From NCBI RefSeq assembly GCF_000189635.1, contig NW_002476544.1:682001-746000 (forward strand): a DNA stretch of 64,000 nt, read 5' to 3'. Source of the stretch: Tetrahymena thermophila SB210. Taxonomy: Eukaryota; Ciliophora; Oligohymenophorea; Hymenostomatida; Tetrahymenidae. A model generated the notes under the pieces. That model ran no database searches. It had not been told where the DNA came from and saw only the letters and a program-made list of their open reading frames with translations. Of this stretch, positions 36,301-47,612 are shown piece by piece (the stretch's first letter is position 1; every line of letters begins with the position of its first letter). The position numbers and the translations under genes are program-made.

Positions 36301-39229
36301 CTTTGATATTTTTAAAACTCCATGAAAATTAAAGTAAGATTCTTTTTCATCTTCGTTTTCTAAATCAGTTTCCATAATGCTTTAAATATTTCTCTCTTAA
36401 AGTTCGCCTAAAATTTTTAATAAAATAAAATTATTTTTATAAATAAACAAATAAAGAATTTTTAAAAATTTATTTGATAAAAATGAAGAAAAATAAATCC
36501 AAAAAAAATACTTGAAAGTAATATAATTTCTTTTAAAATATTTGATTAAATTAAAATAGTTTACCTTGAAAAATAAGTTTAGAATGAAAAGTCAAAACAA
36601 TTTTAAACACTTTAATTAATATTTTAAATAAATGAATGATTGAAAAATTACTTAGTGAGTAGATTCCTTTGAATATTCTTTCATAAATTTGTTGAGATAG
36701 CTGAATAATTTTTCCTGAAGAGTTGGTGAAGATGCTATAGAAATTAGAGGTATTATCCCTTGTAACTAGAGCGCATAAACCGATTTCGCTTAGTTAATTT
36801 TAAATTTTAATTCTTATGTTTAATGGAATTATAAACCCATTTCCATTGATGCCATAAACAACTCTTTGCTCTTTTAAATAAAATGGATTTTTTTTGACTT
36901 TGATTTTAATAAAAATAATATATTTACTTGTTAGTGTGAAAGATGATATGCAGTTTTTTTGAGTAAATTAATTGATGTATTCGCTGTGAATTTTACTCAT
37001 CTACTTAGGTATCAAAGCATTCAAAGGTTTTGCTATGACGGATTTGACTTGCATCTCAAATATTTTTGAAAAATTTTAGGATACTTTAATAATTTAGTTT
37101 TCTTTTTCAGCAAGAGAAACATATATTGAACAACTATTTTATTAGAATACATCTATGTTTTGGCTGTTTTGGATAATTGCTTCTCTCCTTTTTGCAAGAC
37201 ACGTTTTTTGTAAGTTCATTGCTTCTAAGCCGAAGAAGTTAATTTAAGTGTTAAATATACTTGAATAAAATTGAAGTTCTTCACTTGCTGGATTTTTATA
37301 AATTAATTTTTTTTACAAAGTAGAAAGATCTTCAATGTAGGACAAATTTTTTTTAGACTTTTCTTCAAGCTCTTTTAAATGTAGATAACCAGAACAAAGA
37401 TAATCAACATATTCCTTTTGTCTTAAAAGATGATTAGAGAGCTTAATCTTGAATTCTTAAAAAAATTCATCGAATTCGATAGGAAGCAAAATTGGGAGTG
37501 GCTTTTAATGAGAAAGGTAATTAGATTTGTTTGTACTCTTTCTGAATAGAGTTGTATTTAATTTATTTGAGACTCGCCATAGTAATATATTAAAAAAAAA
37601 TAACTCATATGATTTATTTTTCTAGTTTAGTTCTTGTATAATTGAGTAAAGTAAACTTAAAGTTTTGGGTGGGTAAAGTTGTTCGATCGCAAGAAATTAA
37701 ATATAGCATTTTTAAATTTATTTTGCTGCTATTTCTTTTGAACTGTCTTTCTTGATCAAAAGGCTATCTAAGTATTATTAAAACAAATCAGCTATTAGTT
37801 CATTTAAGAATTTTCTTCTGTACTAGTCACCTAGCAAGTCACTGACATCTAATTTTAAGTTCTTCATTTTAAAAAAGAGAGATTATTATATTTTATTGAT
37901 ATTTAAAAGAAATAAAGTGATTTAGATTTGAATTCTGTTTACTTGCTGAAATCTGTGGCAAAAACATTAATTTAATTAAGATTCACAAAATGTAATATGA
38001 CTAGTAAATATATTTTCAATTAATACCCCACTTCTAGTTATGTAATCTTCATAAAAATTGTTTTGATGTGAGTGAATCAATTTTAATAAAAATGTAAATT
38101 TTCTGGGAGAAATTGTCTGAACAATTTTTGGATTTTATAAGAAAGATTACATAGTTTCTTAGATTTAATTTTGAATGATGATATATCCTATTCTGTAGCA
38201 AATTGGAATAGAGACTAAAAACAAAATGATATTTGGAGTTTATTAGAAATTCTCGAGGCTTAACATAGCAATAACGCAAATTAGAAAGTAAGTGATACAG
38301 CTAAACAAGTTAATCAATCTGATTATATCATTGTAAAACGCTTACATTTTTACATAATAAATAATTTTGGCAATAGAATAGATCAGAGACAATATTTCTC
38401 CATATATTTAATTAGCAAATTATCCCAATAGACACAAAAGTGCTCTAATCAGACATTCTAAAACGTGAAAGGCTATTTCAGTCCTACCGAGTCTATCATC
38501 CTAATTTGAAAAGAAATCACAGTCATGTAGACTAATGAAAATACCTAAATTTTTTAAATAAAAATTGATTAGAATTAAATATAAATTATTTTTTTTTAAT
38601 TTTGAAAAATTAATAAAAATATTTTTTTAATTACCTAAAAATATGGTTAAAACAATAGAAAAAAATCCCATAATTGTGAGAGAAACTTAAGAGAAGTCTT
38701 TAATAGCTTCTAGAGATAATGTAATTGAGGGAATGTAAAATATGTAGTTGTAGCACAAGGCAAATTAAGAAATAAATTAATTAAAATTTGATCCATAGTT
38801 AATTTTTTTCTTCTTGTTTAATCCGAAGCAAACCAAAGAATACAGCACATTAGCAATAAATAGAAAGTTGAAGGAGAAAAATACAAAAAATAAAACTAGT
38901 TTCATGTTTTAAGATTTGAAATCACTGTAAATTTAAGAGAGAAGAGAAATCTTGAGATAATTTACTTAAAATTAGCTTTTGTTTGGCTTTTCATTCCCAA
39001 TACTGTTTTTTAAGGTAAAATAAATAGAAATCTCAAATATTTAGCTTATAATTATATATAAGATAGATTGCTTGTAGTCTCTTCCACCGAGCTTCAATTT
39101 TAGTGATAGAATTTATGAATAGAATTAATTGATTGAGCGAGGATTATTTTCAATAATACTTGTTTTTTTTCTAACTAAAGTATTTTATTATTGGTTTTAG
39201 GATTCTTTTTGATTGTTTTTTGTCTTCAT
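33391..39229 (-). CDS. Large PAS-type multi-pass membrane protein ('tiny macrocysts' family)
   Basis: Four exons: 39229-38635, 38544-37943, 37861-36652, 36407-33391. Introns are 90, 81 and 244 bases. All phases agree and the total is 5424 bases (1807 residues) ending in TGA. The N-terminal 400 residues hold several membrane helices (for example MKLVLFFVFFSFNFLFIANV) and then a His/Cys cluster (LIHSH...FCESQLNQCFCHR) like that in tiny-macrocysts-B-type proteins of Dictyostelium and ciliates. A helical linker leads to a PAS-like domain (about 630-790; SCSIYVSLAEKENQIIKVSQ, then NFSKIFEM, KPLNALIPKQMSKIHSEYI). Next come a disordered region of about 400 residues and four membrane helices in two pairs, each enclosing a large loop. 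The family is thought to sense or signal at membranes; no kinase or cyclase domain is seen here. Confidence 0.78.
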
Positions 39230-41076
39230 TGCTTATTGAACTTTTATATTAATTATTTATTAGATAAAGATTTAATTATGGATATTCCCTCTTAGGAGAA
39301 CCTAATTTTAAAAGTATTAACAATTATTCTTAATCAATTTTGGTGCTTAAATTTAAAATAGCAGCTTAGTATTCGTTGATTGGTGAAATAATTTGTATTT
39401 TTAAATTTGACAGAAATTTACTAGATAATTGACTTTTTCTAGTAATTTAATTAAAATTCATCAATCTTTCAGCATACTTTAAGGTTTTTAATTTATTCAA
39501 CAGGAGACTTTATTTTTGTTACATTTCTTATAAAACTCACAATTGAGTTAATTAAACGCAAGAAATATGTAACTTTTTTACAACTTTTATAAAAGTCTTT
39601 TGAATATTTAAATATTTGAATAAAGAGCGTTAATATTTTTAATTAGAATTATTTGATAAAAGAATTAAAACAGAAATTGAAAAAATTGATTTCATATAAG
39701 TGAGAAGCAGGAAAAAAGTAACATTTTATAAAAATATAATCTGGCATAAATTTTAATATATATATATATATATATATAGTACCCTAAGGTACTGCCTTTT
39801 TCAAGGCTACATACACGAATAATAATAACTAACAAATAAAAATAAAGCAGAAAAATTTTTGGGTTATTTTAGTAAAAAAATTTATATTTGTTCCATAAAA
39901 TGATAATAAAAATTAGAGACTAAAAAAAATAAAATATATAAAAATGTAATTAATTGCATTTATTTAATCAGTTAATTTTTTAAAGATTTATTCTTTATAG
40001 ATAATATTCAATTTCAAATTTATTCTGTAAAATATATTTTTTTCAATATAAAAATAAAAAAATTTCAATACAAGTAAACTGTGTTTTTTATTTTATTTTA
40101 CTTTATATGTCCATAGATATTTATTTTTATTGATTTAATTCAATTATTCAAGCTTCATCTTATCTCCTTTTTTCATAAAATTAGATTTTACACAAACTAA
40201 ATAATGTGAGCAGGTTCCATTCAATACAATTTTTAGGTTGCCAGGTTTTGAACCTACTTTTTTTAATATTAATAATAGAATGATGTATTGGACTGTCGAG
40301 CCCCATCAATTAAGTAATAATGAACTAACTCATTTAGTAAATGCTTCTAAAAATTTTAATAAAAAAGTGGTATTTAATTTTAATTACAATGCCAAGAACA
40401 AATTCTATAATTTAAAATATTTTTCAATACACTGAAATTTATTAAAAGTAAGAAATAACAAATAAATAAATAAATTAAAATCGGATAAGTTAATTTAGAT
40501 TTTTATTAATTTATTAATTTTAATGATGACACTTTTTTTTTAATAATTAATTTTTTATGGACATAAGATTAATATTTAAATTATTTTTTGAAGTGTATTT
40601 GCAATTATTTATGAATATAAACATCAATTAGTATTTATTATAAAAAAATATTTTTGCATTAAAGTTGGAAATTAATAATAATAATAAAAAACGAAATTTA
40701 AATTTAGGAATATAATAGATAAATTTCATTTTAGGCTATTACATTTTAGAAAAAGGAAATGTGATCGCATCAATATTTTTTAAATTAATATTTAGAAATT
40801 ATCAGGAATTATTAACGTATTTTTAAAAAATTATAGCTACTAGCAAAAGCAAGCACGGTTTGTTAGTTTATTGTGTAACAAATTCTGTTTAATTTTATAA
40901 TAAATGATTAAATTCTATCAAATTTATGTTTGCTTTTTCAAAGGTGTGCATATTTATTAAAGAATAGAAATTTGTGAAGAATATAAAGTTTATTAATTTG
41001 CAAAAAATAGATATTAAACTATAAACTTATAAATTAAAAAGAATAAGTAAAATAAAATTTTCAAGAGATAACAAAG
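39230..41076. other. Intergenic region with TA repeat and hairpin motif
   Basis: Between the divergent PAS-type gene and scramblase 2. It contains a (TA)n run at about 39755-39777 joined to the tetraloop motif described separately. A 65-codon frame at 40238-40435 is GC-richer at its start (LPGFEPT..., YWTVEPHQL) but has no clear coding features after that. Otherwise nothing recognised. Confidence 0.5.
39778..39807 (-). other. Double tetraloop hairpin motif, copy 1
   Basis: Read on the minus strand: GCCTT-GAAA-AAGGC, a five-pair stem with a GNRA loop, then AGTACC-TTAG-GGTACT, a six-pair stem with a four-base loop, then a long (TA)n run. Similar sequences lie at 51705-51735 and 63984-64000. 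The fixed order and stable loops suggest a structured RNA end, or the 3' tail of a small retroelement. Direct evidence is only the sequence symmetry and recurrence. Confidence 0.6.
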
Positions 41077-42240
41077 ATGAATTATTAGTATTCAAGATTT
41101 AATGAAGAAAGCTCTAACAACGGCTAATTTTATTAATAATAAGGTTAGACTTCTATGTAGATGTAATAATTTGGTAATTAACCTTAGAGTGGAAATTAAT
41201 AGATAATCTATTAGAATCATTTATTAGGTTAACCCATAAATAATTATCCTTAGTAAGGATAATTTAACAACAATTATCCTAATCAAGGGTAGCAAATACC
41301 TGATTATTCGTTGTAAGGAGGAAATTAAATGGCTAATTATCCGCTTTAAGGAATGCAAATAGCTAATTATCCATAAGAAGGCCAATAAGTTTTATTGAAT
41401 TATCCTAACTTTGATGTTAATTAGCGTTAGAGTGTAGGATTCCTTTCTATTAAGACCCCTCTATAAAAGTTATAAGAGTGCTAGGGAATTTATATTAAGT
41501 AAAAATTAGAAAAGCTTTAAGTTTTAACTGGTTGGTAACATGAAAATACATATAAAGTATATTAAGCAGATATAAATGGTGTTAAATTTGGCAATAACCC
41601 TTTATTTTTATGTAAAGAAAAGAGTAGTTTATTTTAAAGAATGTTCTTAAAAGGAGATATGAGAGAATTTAATATGAATGTAACTTGCGAAGATACAATT
41701 GCGCCAAGTGGATAAATAGTTTCTACACCCTTTTTAGCTTTAGAAAGACCTTTTTAGTGCACTTTCTTCAATTACAATCGCCCAAAATTGACTATAAATC
41801 ATTTAGAAAATGGTACAGAAGTTCTTTATGGGTATATAAGAAACCCATTTAAGTGCTGCCAACTAGGTTGTGAAGTTTATGATGAGAACGAATAATTAAT
41901 ATTCCTCATATAAGGAGAATGTTGTTAGCTAGGTTACATATGTAGAAGTCTTCCTTGTAATGTTTGCTAAGAATATGAATTCACAGTTTAAAATGCTCAA
42001 GGAGAAATTGTTTCAAGATTACTAAAAAAATCTGCTGGATTTATAAAAGCAGCAATTAGCGATTGTGATGATTTTTCAATAGGATTTCCATAAAACTCTA
42101 CTCCAAAAGAAAAAGTACTATTGATGTCTGCAGCCATATTTTTAGATTACATGTATTTCGAGAATAAATAAAGTAGCAATGATAACAATAAAAATAATCA
42201 AAATAATGCTAATTTAAATTTTAGATCAAGCATTTTATGA
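41077..42240 (+). CDS. Phospholipid scramblase (PLSCR family), copy 2
   Basis: An intronless frame from ATG 41077 to TGA 42238-42240 encodes 387 residues. The C-terminal 270 residues match copy 1 closely: GIYIKQKLEKLQVLTGWQHE, PFLALERPFQCTFF, KCCQLGCEVYD, ECCQLGYIC, CDDFSIGFPQN and LLMSAAIFLDYMYFE. The N-terminal extension is longer (about 115 residues). It carries degenerate short repeats of the type NYPxQGxQ (YPQQGQF, YPNQGQQ, YPLQGM, YPQEGQQ), like the Pro/Gln-rich tails that recruit partners in animal PLSCRs. The C-terminal tail has an Asn-rich run absent from copy 1. The pair arose by duplication; the PAS-type gene lies between them on the opposite strand. Confidence 0.9.
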
Positions 42241-44124
42241 AACAAACTATTTCGAATAGTATTTAAAAATACTAAAAAAATGTTTATTTATTAAAAAACC
42301 TAACAAACAAGCAAGCAAACATATACAATTTATGAATAAAATAAAATAAATTTAATAACCTTTGAAAGTAAATTTTGAAAAACTATTTTTGTAATTCAAA
42401 TATATTTTTGTTAAATTAATTTACTCACATGAATTTTAATTTAATAAGTTTTTGATGAATCAAACTATTAATAATTTATTAAAAAAATGTATTATATGTA
42501 TTAAGTACTTATACTATAGATTCTTATTTATAGCTAATTTCAAAAAATTTTTATTTAAAAATTGAATGCTAAGTAGTTTTTATAAATTTAGAGTAAATAC
42601 TAGATAATAGGTCAGACGAATTAAATGATCTTCTACAGTAATAAATTGATTACCATTTCAGTCTTTTTAATTATTAATTCAGTTTAGTCTTTTCAATATT
42701 TAATAAAGAAAAAGATAATTTTAATAATTTGTTAGCCATTTGAAATTGTTTCATTTTTTATTTTTTATGGAAAAAAAATATTTTAATAAATTAAATTTAA
42801 ATTTTGTTAAATAAATAAATTATTTTATATTTAAAAAAAATAATTAATAGATAAATATTTTTTTTTAATTTTTAATTAAAATATAAATAACCACTAACAT
42901 AATAAAAATTGTAAACTGGAGACTAATCTAAAATAAAGCATTATTAACAAAATAATGCATTTTTTTAAGCATAAATCAAGACTAAGCTTGCAAAGGTATT
43001 TAAAAATAAGGTAATAATATTATTTTAATGAAATTATAAATAAATTAATAATTATTTAGAAGTTGATTTTGCTTATTTTAAAAGCAATTACTCATTTATA
43101 GGAATATTGATCTAAAAAGATATTTAAACTTTGAAAAATTTAACAAGATTTTTTGAAATAAATAAATATCTATTAAAAAATATCTAAATATAAAAACAAA
43201 CCGCTTTATTTAATTTAATTTCATAGGCTTTACAAAATTATGTGGATAAGTCTTTTTCTGGTAATATTCTTTTATATAAAAAAAATCTTAAGTAAATTTT
43301 AACTCTTATGAGGAGTAAATTAAACACTAATCAATCTAAAAATATTTATAAAAGACAATTTGACTCTAGACTAAAACATTGATGCAAATAATTGAATATT
43401 TAAAAGATTAATTTTTAATTTAAACAAAGAAAATGTATGAAATAGTCTTTTGAGAGAATATATTTATAGTTATTTCAGCATTTTATTTGCATATATTGTA
43501 ATTTTACTTGAAATTGTGCATCTCTTTACATTTAACTTTATATTATATTATGATAGAAGTATGTATAATAGATAGATAGATAATTCGTATAAATTTTATT
43601 TGATAAAAGAAATTAATATTAATTCTAGCCATAGATTTAAGTAAAGACTTTGTACCAAAGATTGTAATCTCAATTGATTATTGAATAGGAAAAGAGTCAT
43701 TTATAATCAATTTTTGCTTTATTTGAATACACTAATATAGACAAAATTAGACTCTCTTTAAATATATGTATTTATGTATAGATTTTATAAAGCTTATTCC
43801 TTATTAAATAAAGAAGATAAAGGATTTATTGATTAATTTAATCAAACAAACAAGCAAGCAAACAAACAAACAAAAAACATTCAATCTAATCAGATATTTG
43901 ATCATAAAAAAAGTGAATAGGTAAACGTAAGTAAATTTAATTAAAATTAGGAGTGTATTATTTTTATAAAGAAGGTTCATTAATTGATTGAATCATACAT
44001 ATTTATATTGATTTGTATTCATTTTAAACTGGATAAAGATTTCCAATATTTGTGCTTACTAATTAAAGTTATTAAAAAGTAAAACAAATTAAATAGAAAA
44101 GTTTATCTATAGTAGCAAGAGATT
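42241..44124. other. Intergenic region
   Basis: About 1.9 kb, AT-rich, with a GATA microsatellite near 43565-43582 and CAAA/CAAG repeats at 43845-43880. No coding frame is supported. Confidence 0.5.
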
Positions 44125-46587
44125 ATGGATAACAAAAAGATTTAGCAGGAAAACAATGTCAACTGCACAAGCGAAAACACACTTTCCAGTCTAGTCAACG
44201 ATTAGATGAAGGATAAAAAGTTTTCTAATGAAGATTCCCTTTTTAAAGCTGAGCAGTCATCAGACATTAATGTTTATTAAGATAAGTCTTTGCGTGAAGA
44301 CATTATTTTGGAGAGCTCCATAACTCCCTCTAGCAAGAACGGCAGTAAATACAACAAAAATCCTAGAAAATAGAAGGAATATACAGGATATAATCCTTAT
44401 CAATGGCCAGCCAGTATTGAAATAGCTAAAACACACGAGTTGGCTACTTCTCTTGGCTAGGATTAGGGAGGTTTAAGTTCATAATACAAAAATCAAGATG
44501 AAAGTTTTAAGCAGTCAAGCTAAGAGGGTAGCATCCTAAACCAGTGCCCTTGCTGCGGAGAAAGCTCTAATAAAAAACCTTATAATTGGATTAAGACTGA
44601 TGTTACTAAATCTTTAAGTGAAAAGTATGGTACAGCTGTTCCTTTGCTATTTGAGTTGATTAAATATTATGGCCTCTCCATACTTTTAATTTTTTGCATT
44701 AATGGAATATACAGTATTTACGTTTACAAGACTTTATGTGATGAGCACCCTAATTAATGCTATAAAATGCTTGGATTTTTACCTATATTAGGAGATGACA
44801 CTATAAATAAGTATCTCTCGGAAGGTCAACTTATGGTTTATAGATGGCTTAACTTTGCAAGCTATGTAATGATTTTGGTTAGCTAAATTCTTGTGGATCT
44901 TTTCTGTGACGTTCGTGAAAAGAAACTGGAACAATTTACTTCAGTGAATGTTTTAAAGACTGCCAAAGCAAGAACTCTCTACATAACAGGTATACCTAAG
45001 TATAAAACAGAGGAATAAGCTATGGACTTCATTGTTTAAAAAGCACTAGAACTCACTAAAGGAGAATTCAGAGTAGAAATAGTAGATTTCTTCTTCGTAC
45101 GTGATTACTCCAAATTCCATGAACTTTTTTAAAAGAGAACTTAGCTTTACTTCTAGACTAAGCCTCTTCTTGAGTTATCAGATTAAAAGACAGTGATAAA
45201 AGTAGAAAAACTAAAAAGTTAAACTTAAAAAATAAACCAGCAATTGCACGAGGTTTCAAACGGACACTTGGCTTTTAAAGGCAAGGCTTTTATAACTCTC
45301 AGTACACACGCCTAAGCTCGTTAGTTAAAGAATCTCTTCCCAAAGACAATATGGCGTAAGGGCTACACTGTTTTCTTAAGTTTAATCAAGAAAATAAGCT
45401 GTTTCCAAGATTTTGCTACCAGACGCTAAAACCAAATTGAAAAAATGCTCATGATGCAGTGGGCCCCAGAAGCTAAAGAAATCAACTGGGAAAATTTAGG
45501 TATAAAGCACAGTGACAAAATGCAGCTTTTAACTCTCACATTTATCCTTTCTATAATTGCAGCTATATTTTGTGGAGTCAGCTTGACCTTCCTCTCGAAG
45601 GCTATACCAGGCTTCTATATTTTGATATTCAATATCACAATAATGATTTTTTACTCAGTATTTTTAGAATATCTTTCAGAAAAGAAGAAAGGAAAGACTA
45701 AAGGTTCAAAAGCTTATTTCTTGCTGAGCAAACAAGGCTTTTTTATTCTCATTTATTTCGTACTTCTGCCCGTCCTCTATTATGCATTTGCAGACTCTGA
45801 CTCTACAGGTCTCAGAACATACTCTTTATTTATTTTTTTCCTTGTAAACTCTGGCTTTTAGTTTTTGGGAATTGTAATTAATGGGAAATCAAGAGCTCAC
45901 ATTTCTTTTAAAAAGAAAATAAACAAAAATCCTCAGCTTGCAAACAAATTCTGTCAAAAAGAGCTGAACGAAAAAATGCAAAAACCTGAATTTGAGCTAG
46001 AATAGCGTATGATTGGTGTTATGTAGTTGTGGACATACTCAACAATTCATGCTTTCTTGTGCACATACACTCTCCTTATTTCCTTAGTGTTTTTAATCAT
46101 CATTTATTATTCTTGTAAGTACATGCTTTTTAACTAATATAGTATCTACAATTACAAAACTCTTTCCCTTCAAAGAAAATTTTTAAGTACCTATTCTGTT
46201 TGCTTTTAATTTGCTGTGTTATTTATATTCTAAATTGCTAACCACACAGACTTACAAAGAATACTCGGAGGTTCTTTCTTTGCAATTATCTACATTGGCT
46301 ATCTAGTATATAGTCATAAAAGATAAGCTAAGCTCAAAGACTAAAGAATTTAATAACTATTAAAAGAGCCATTGCTTGAAAATGAATCAAAAGGTTAGTA
46401 TATTCAACCCCATGACTCTTATTCTGTCCTATTTGGTAAATTTTTGTAAAACTACGAGTAACCTTATCTCGAAGAAGAAATTCAAAATACTCTTGAAATA
46501 TCTAACCCCTTCTACCAAGATGTGTTAAAAAGCTTCATAAGCTAAGGAAATTTCTTTAAGCGTGCTTCTTCAAACTTTTAAGGTTGA
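44125..46587 (+). CDS. OSCA/CSC1/TMEM63-type cation channel
   Basis: An intronless frame from ATG 44125 to TGA 46585-46587 encodes 820 residues, within the family's range. The N-terminal 170 residues are hydrophilic and include a QCPCCGE cysteine cluster (about 140). Two membrane helices follow (about 178-200 and 240-262), then the cytoplasmic RRM-like domain: ARTLYITGIPKYK (about 282) and GKAFITLSTHAQARQ (about 384). The family linker comes next, MQWAPEAKEINWENLG (about 443; compare the PAPxPxDIxWxNL pattern), then at least seven helices (468-730). The hydrophilic tail is about 90 residues. OSCA/TMEM63 proteins are mechanically or osmotically gated calcium-permeable channels. Some predicted helices of the 11-helix family plan are not obvious by eye. 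Codon use is GC-rich relative to flanks. Confidence 0.88.
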
Positions 46588-47612
46588 TTAGAATATTTTA
46601 AATATAAAAAAAATTAAAAAAAATAGAAAGAATAAAAATTATAACAAAATTTTAAATCGATTTTTTTATTTATTTATTTGCTAAATAATTTATTTTTTAC
46701 ATAATAACTTGGAATATTATATGAATACCAATTAATTTGTCTTTTGAGGAAAAATTTAGTTTTTTGTGCTTTTATTCAACATAATTTAAAAAATTAATTT
46801 AGCATCATGTGAATTGTTTTTAATAGTTTATGAATAATTTTACATTATATTATTGAAAAATTTTTTAATACAAATTCGAGAAATTGATTTAAGAGCAAAT
46901 AATTTTATCTTTATTTTTTATTTTATATAAAAAAATTTCTGATAAATATTAAATTTAACAATATTTATTGTGATAAAAAATAAATATGTCTAAAGATTAA
47001 TAATAAAAATATAATTTGTCCATGTTGGTTGGCATTAATTGACCTTTTGACCAACAATTCAAATTATTTTTTTAAATTAAATCATATATACCGTATGTAT
47101 ATCCATCCTCATTAATTTATTAATTAATTAATTAATGCCTCCCTATTAGCATAAAAGATTTTAAATGAATTTATAATCTAGGTTGTGGGGATTGCAAAAT
47201 TAAATCAACTCTAGTATATTACCCTTCTTAAGGGAGATCAACTTAGATATATTATACTTATAATTTTTAGAACTTTGATTATCATAAGAGATTATAAAGA
47301 CTTTAATTCAAAAATTATAGATAGATATTATAGATTGCTTGATTTAGTTTTTAATTAATTTATTTAATTGATTGATTGAAGTAATAAATAAGTAAATTGT
47401 ATGTAATGTTAGATTAATCGAATTGAGAGATAAGTTGTTATTTGGGTAGTGATTTTTTATCATTAATTAGTTCTATTAATAATTTTTTTATAGAGCCCTT
47501 AAATTTTTTTCTTCTACTTTAATTTATTTATAGAAAAAAACTAATTATCAATTTTTTTTTAATTTAATTAAAAAAATCAAAGTAGAAATAAATCAAAATT
47601 TAATAATAAAAA
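46588..47612. other. Intergenic region
   Basis: AT-rich spacer between two rightward genes. An imperfect inverted repeat lies near 47022-47053 (TGTTGGT...ACCAACA). No coding frame seen. Confidence 0.5.

Noticed and set aside
36373-36375. ATG 36375 as the start of a separate membrane protein gene
   Set aside because: The open frame continues upstream across a phase-compatible 244-base intron and the joined length is an exact multiple of three, so one gene is preferred.
40190-40310. Possible tRNA on the minus strand (GGTTCAAAACC looks like a T-arm; the plus-strand reading gives GFEPT, typical of tRNA antisense ORFs)
   Set aside because: No matching acceptor stem, D-arm or anticodon stem could be folded at the right distances.
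40238-40435. 65-codon frame as a gene
   Set aside because: Only its first 30 codons look protein-like; no start context, no paralogue in the window and no domain.
45445-45861. Separate 138-residue membrane protein
   Set aside because: It is only the part of the OSCA-type gene that happens to lack TAA/TAG; the frame continues on both sides under the ciliate code.
47022-47053. TGTTGGT...ACCAACA inverted repeat as a breakage site or transposon end
   Set aside because: Imperfect, single copy, lacks the breakage consensus and has no repeat partner.
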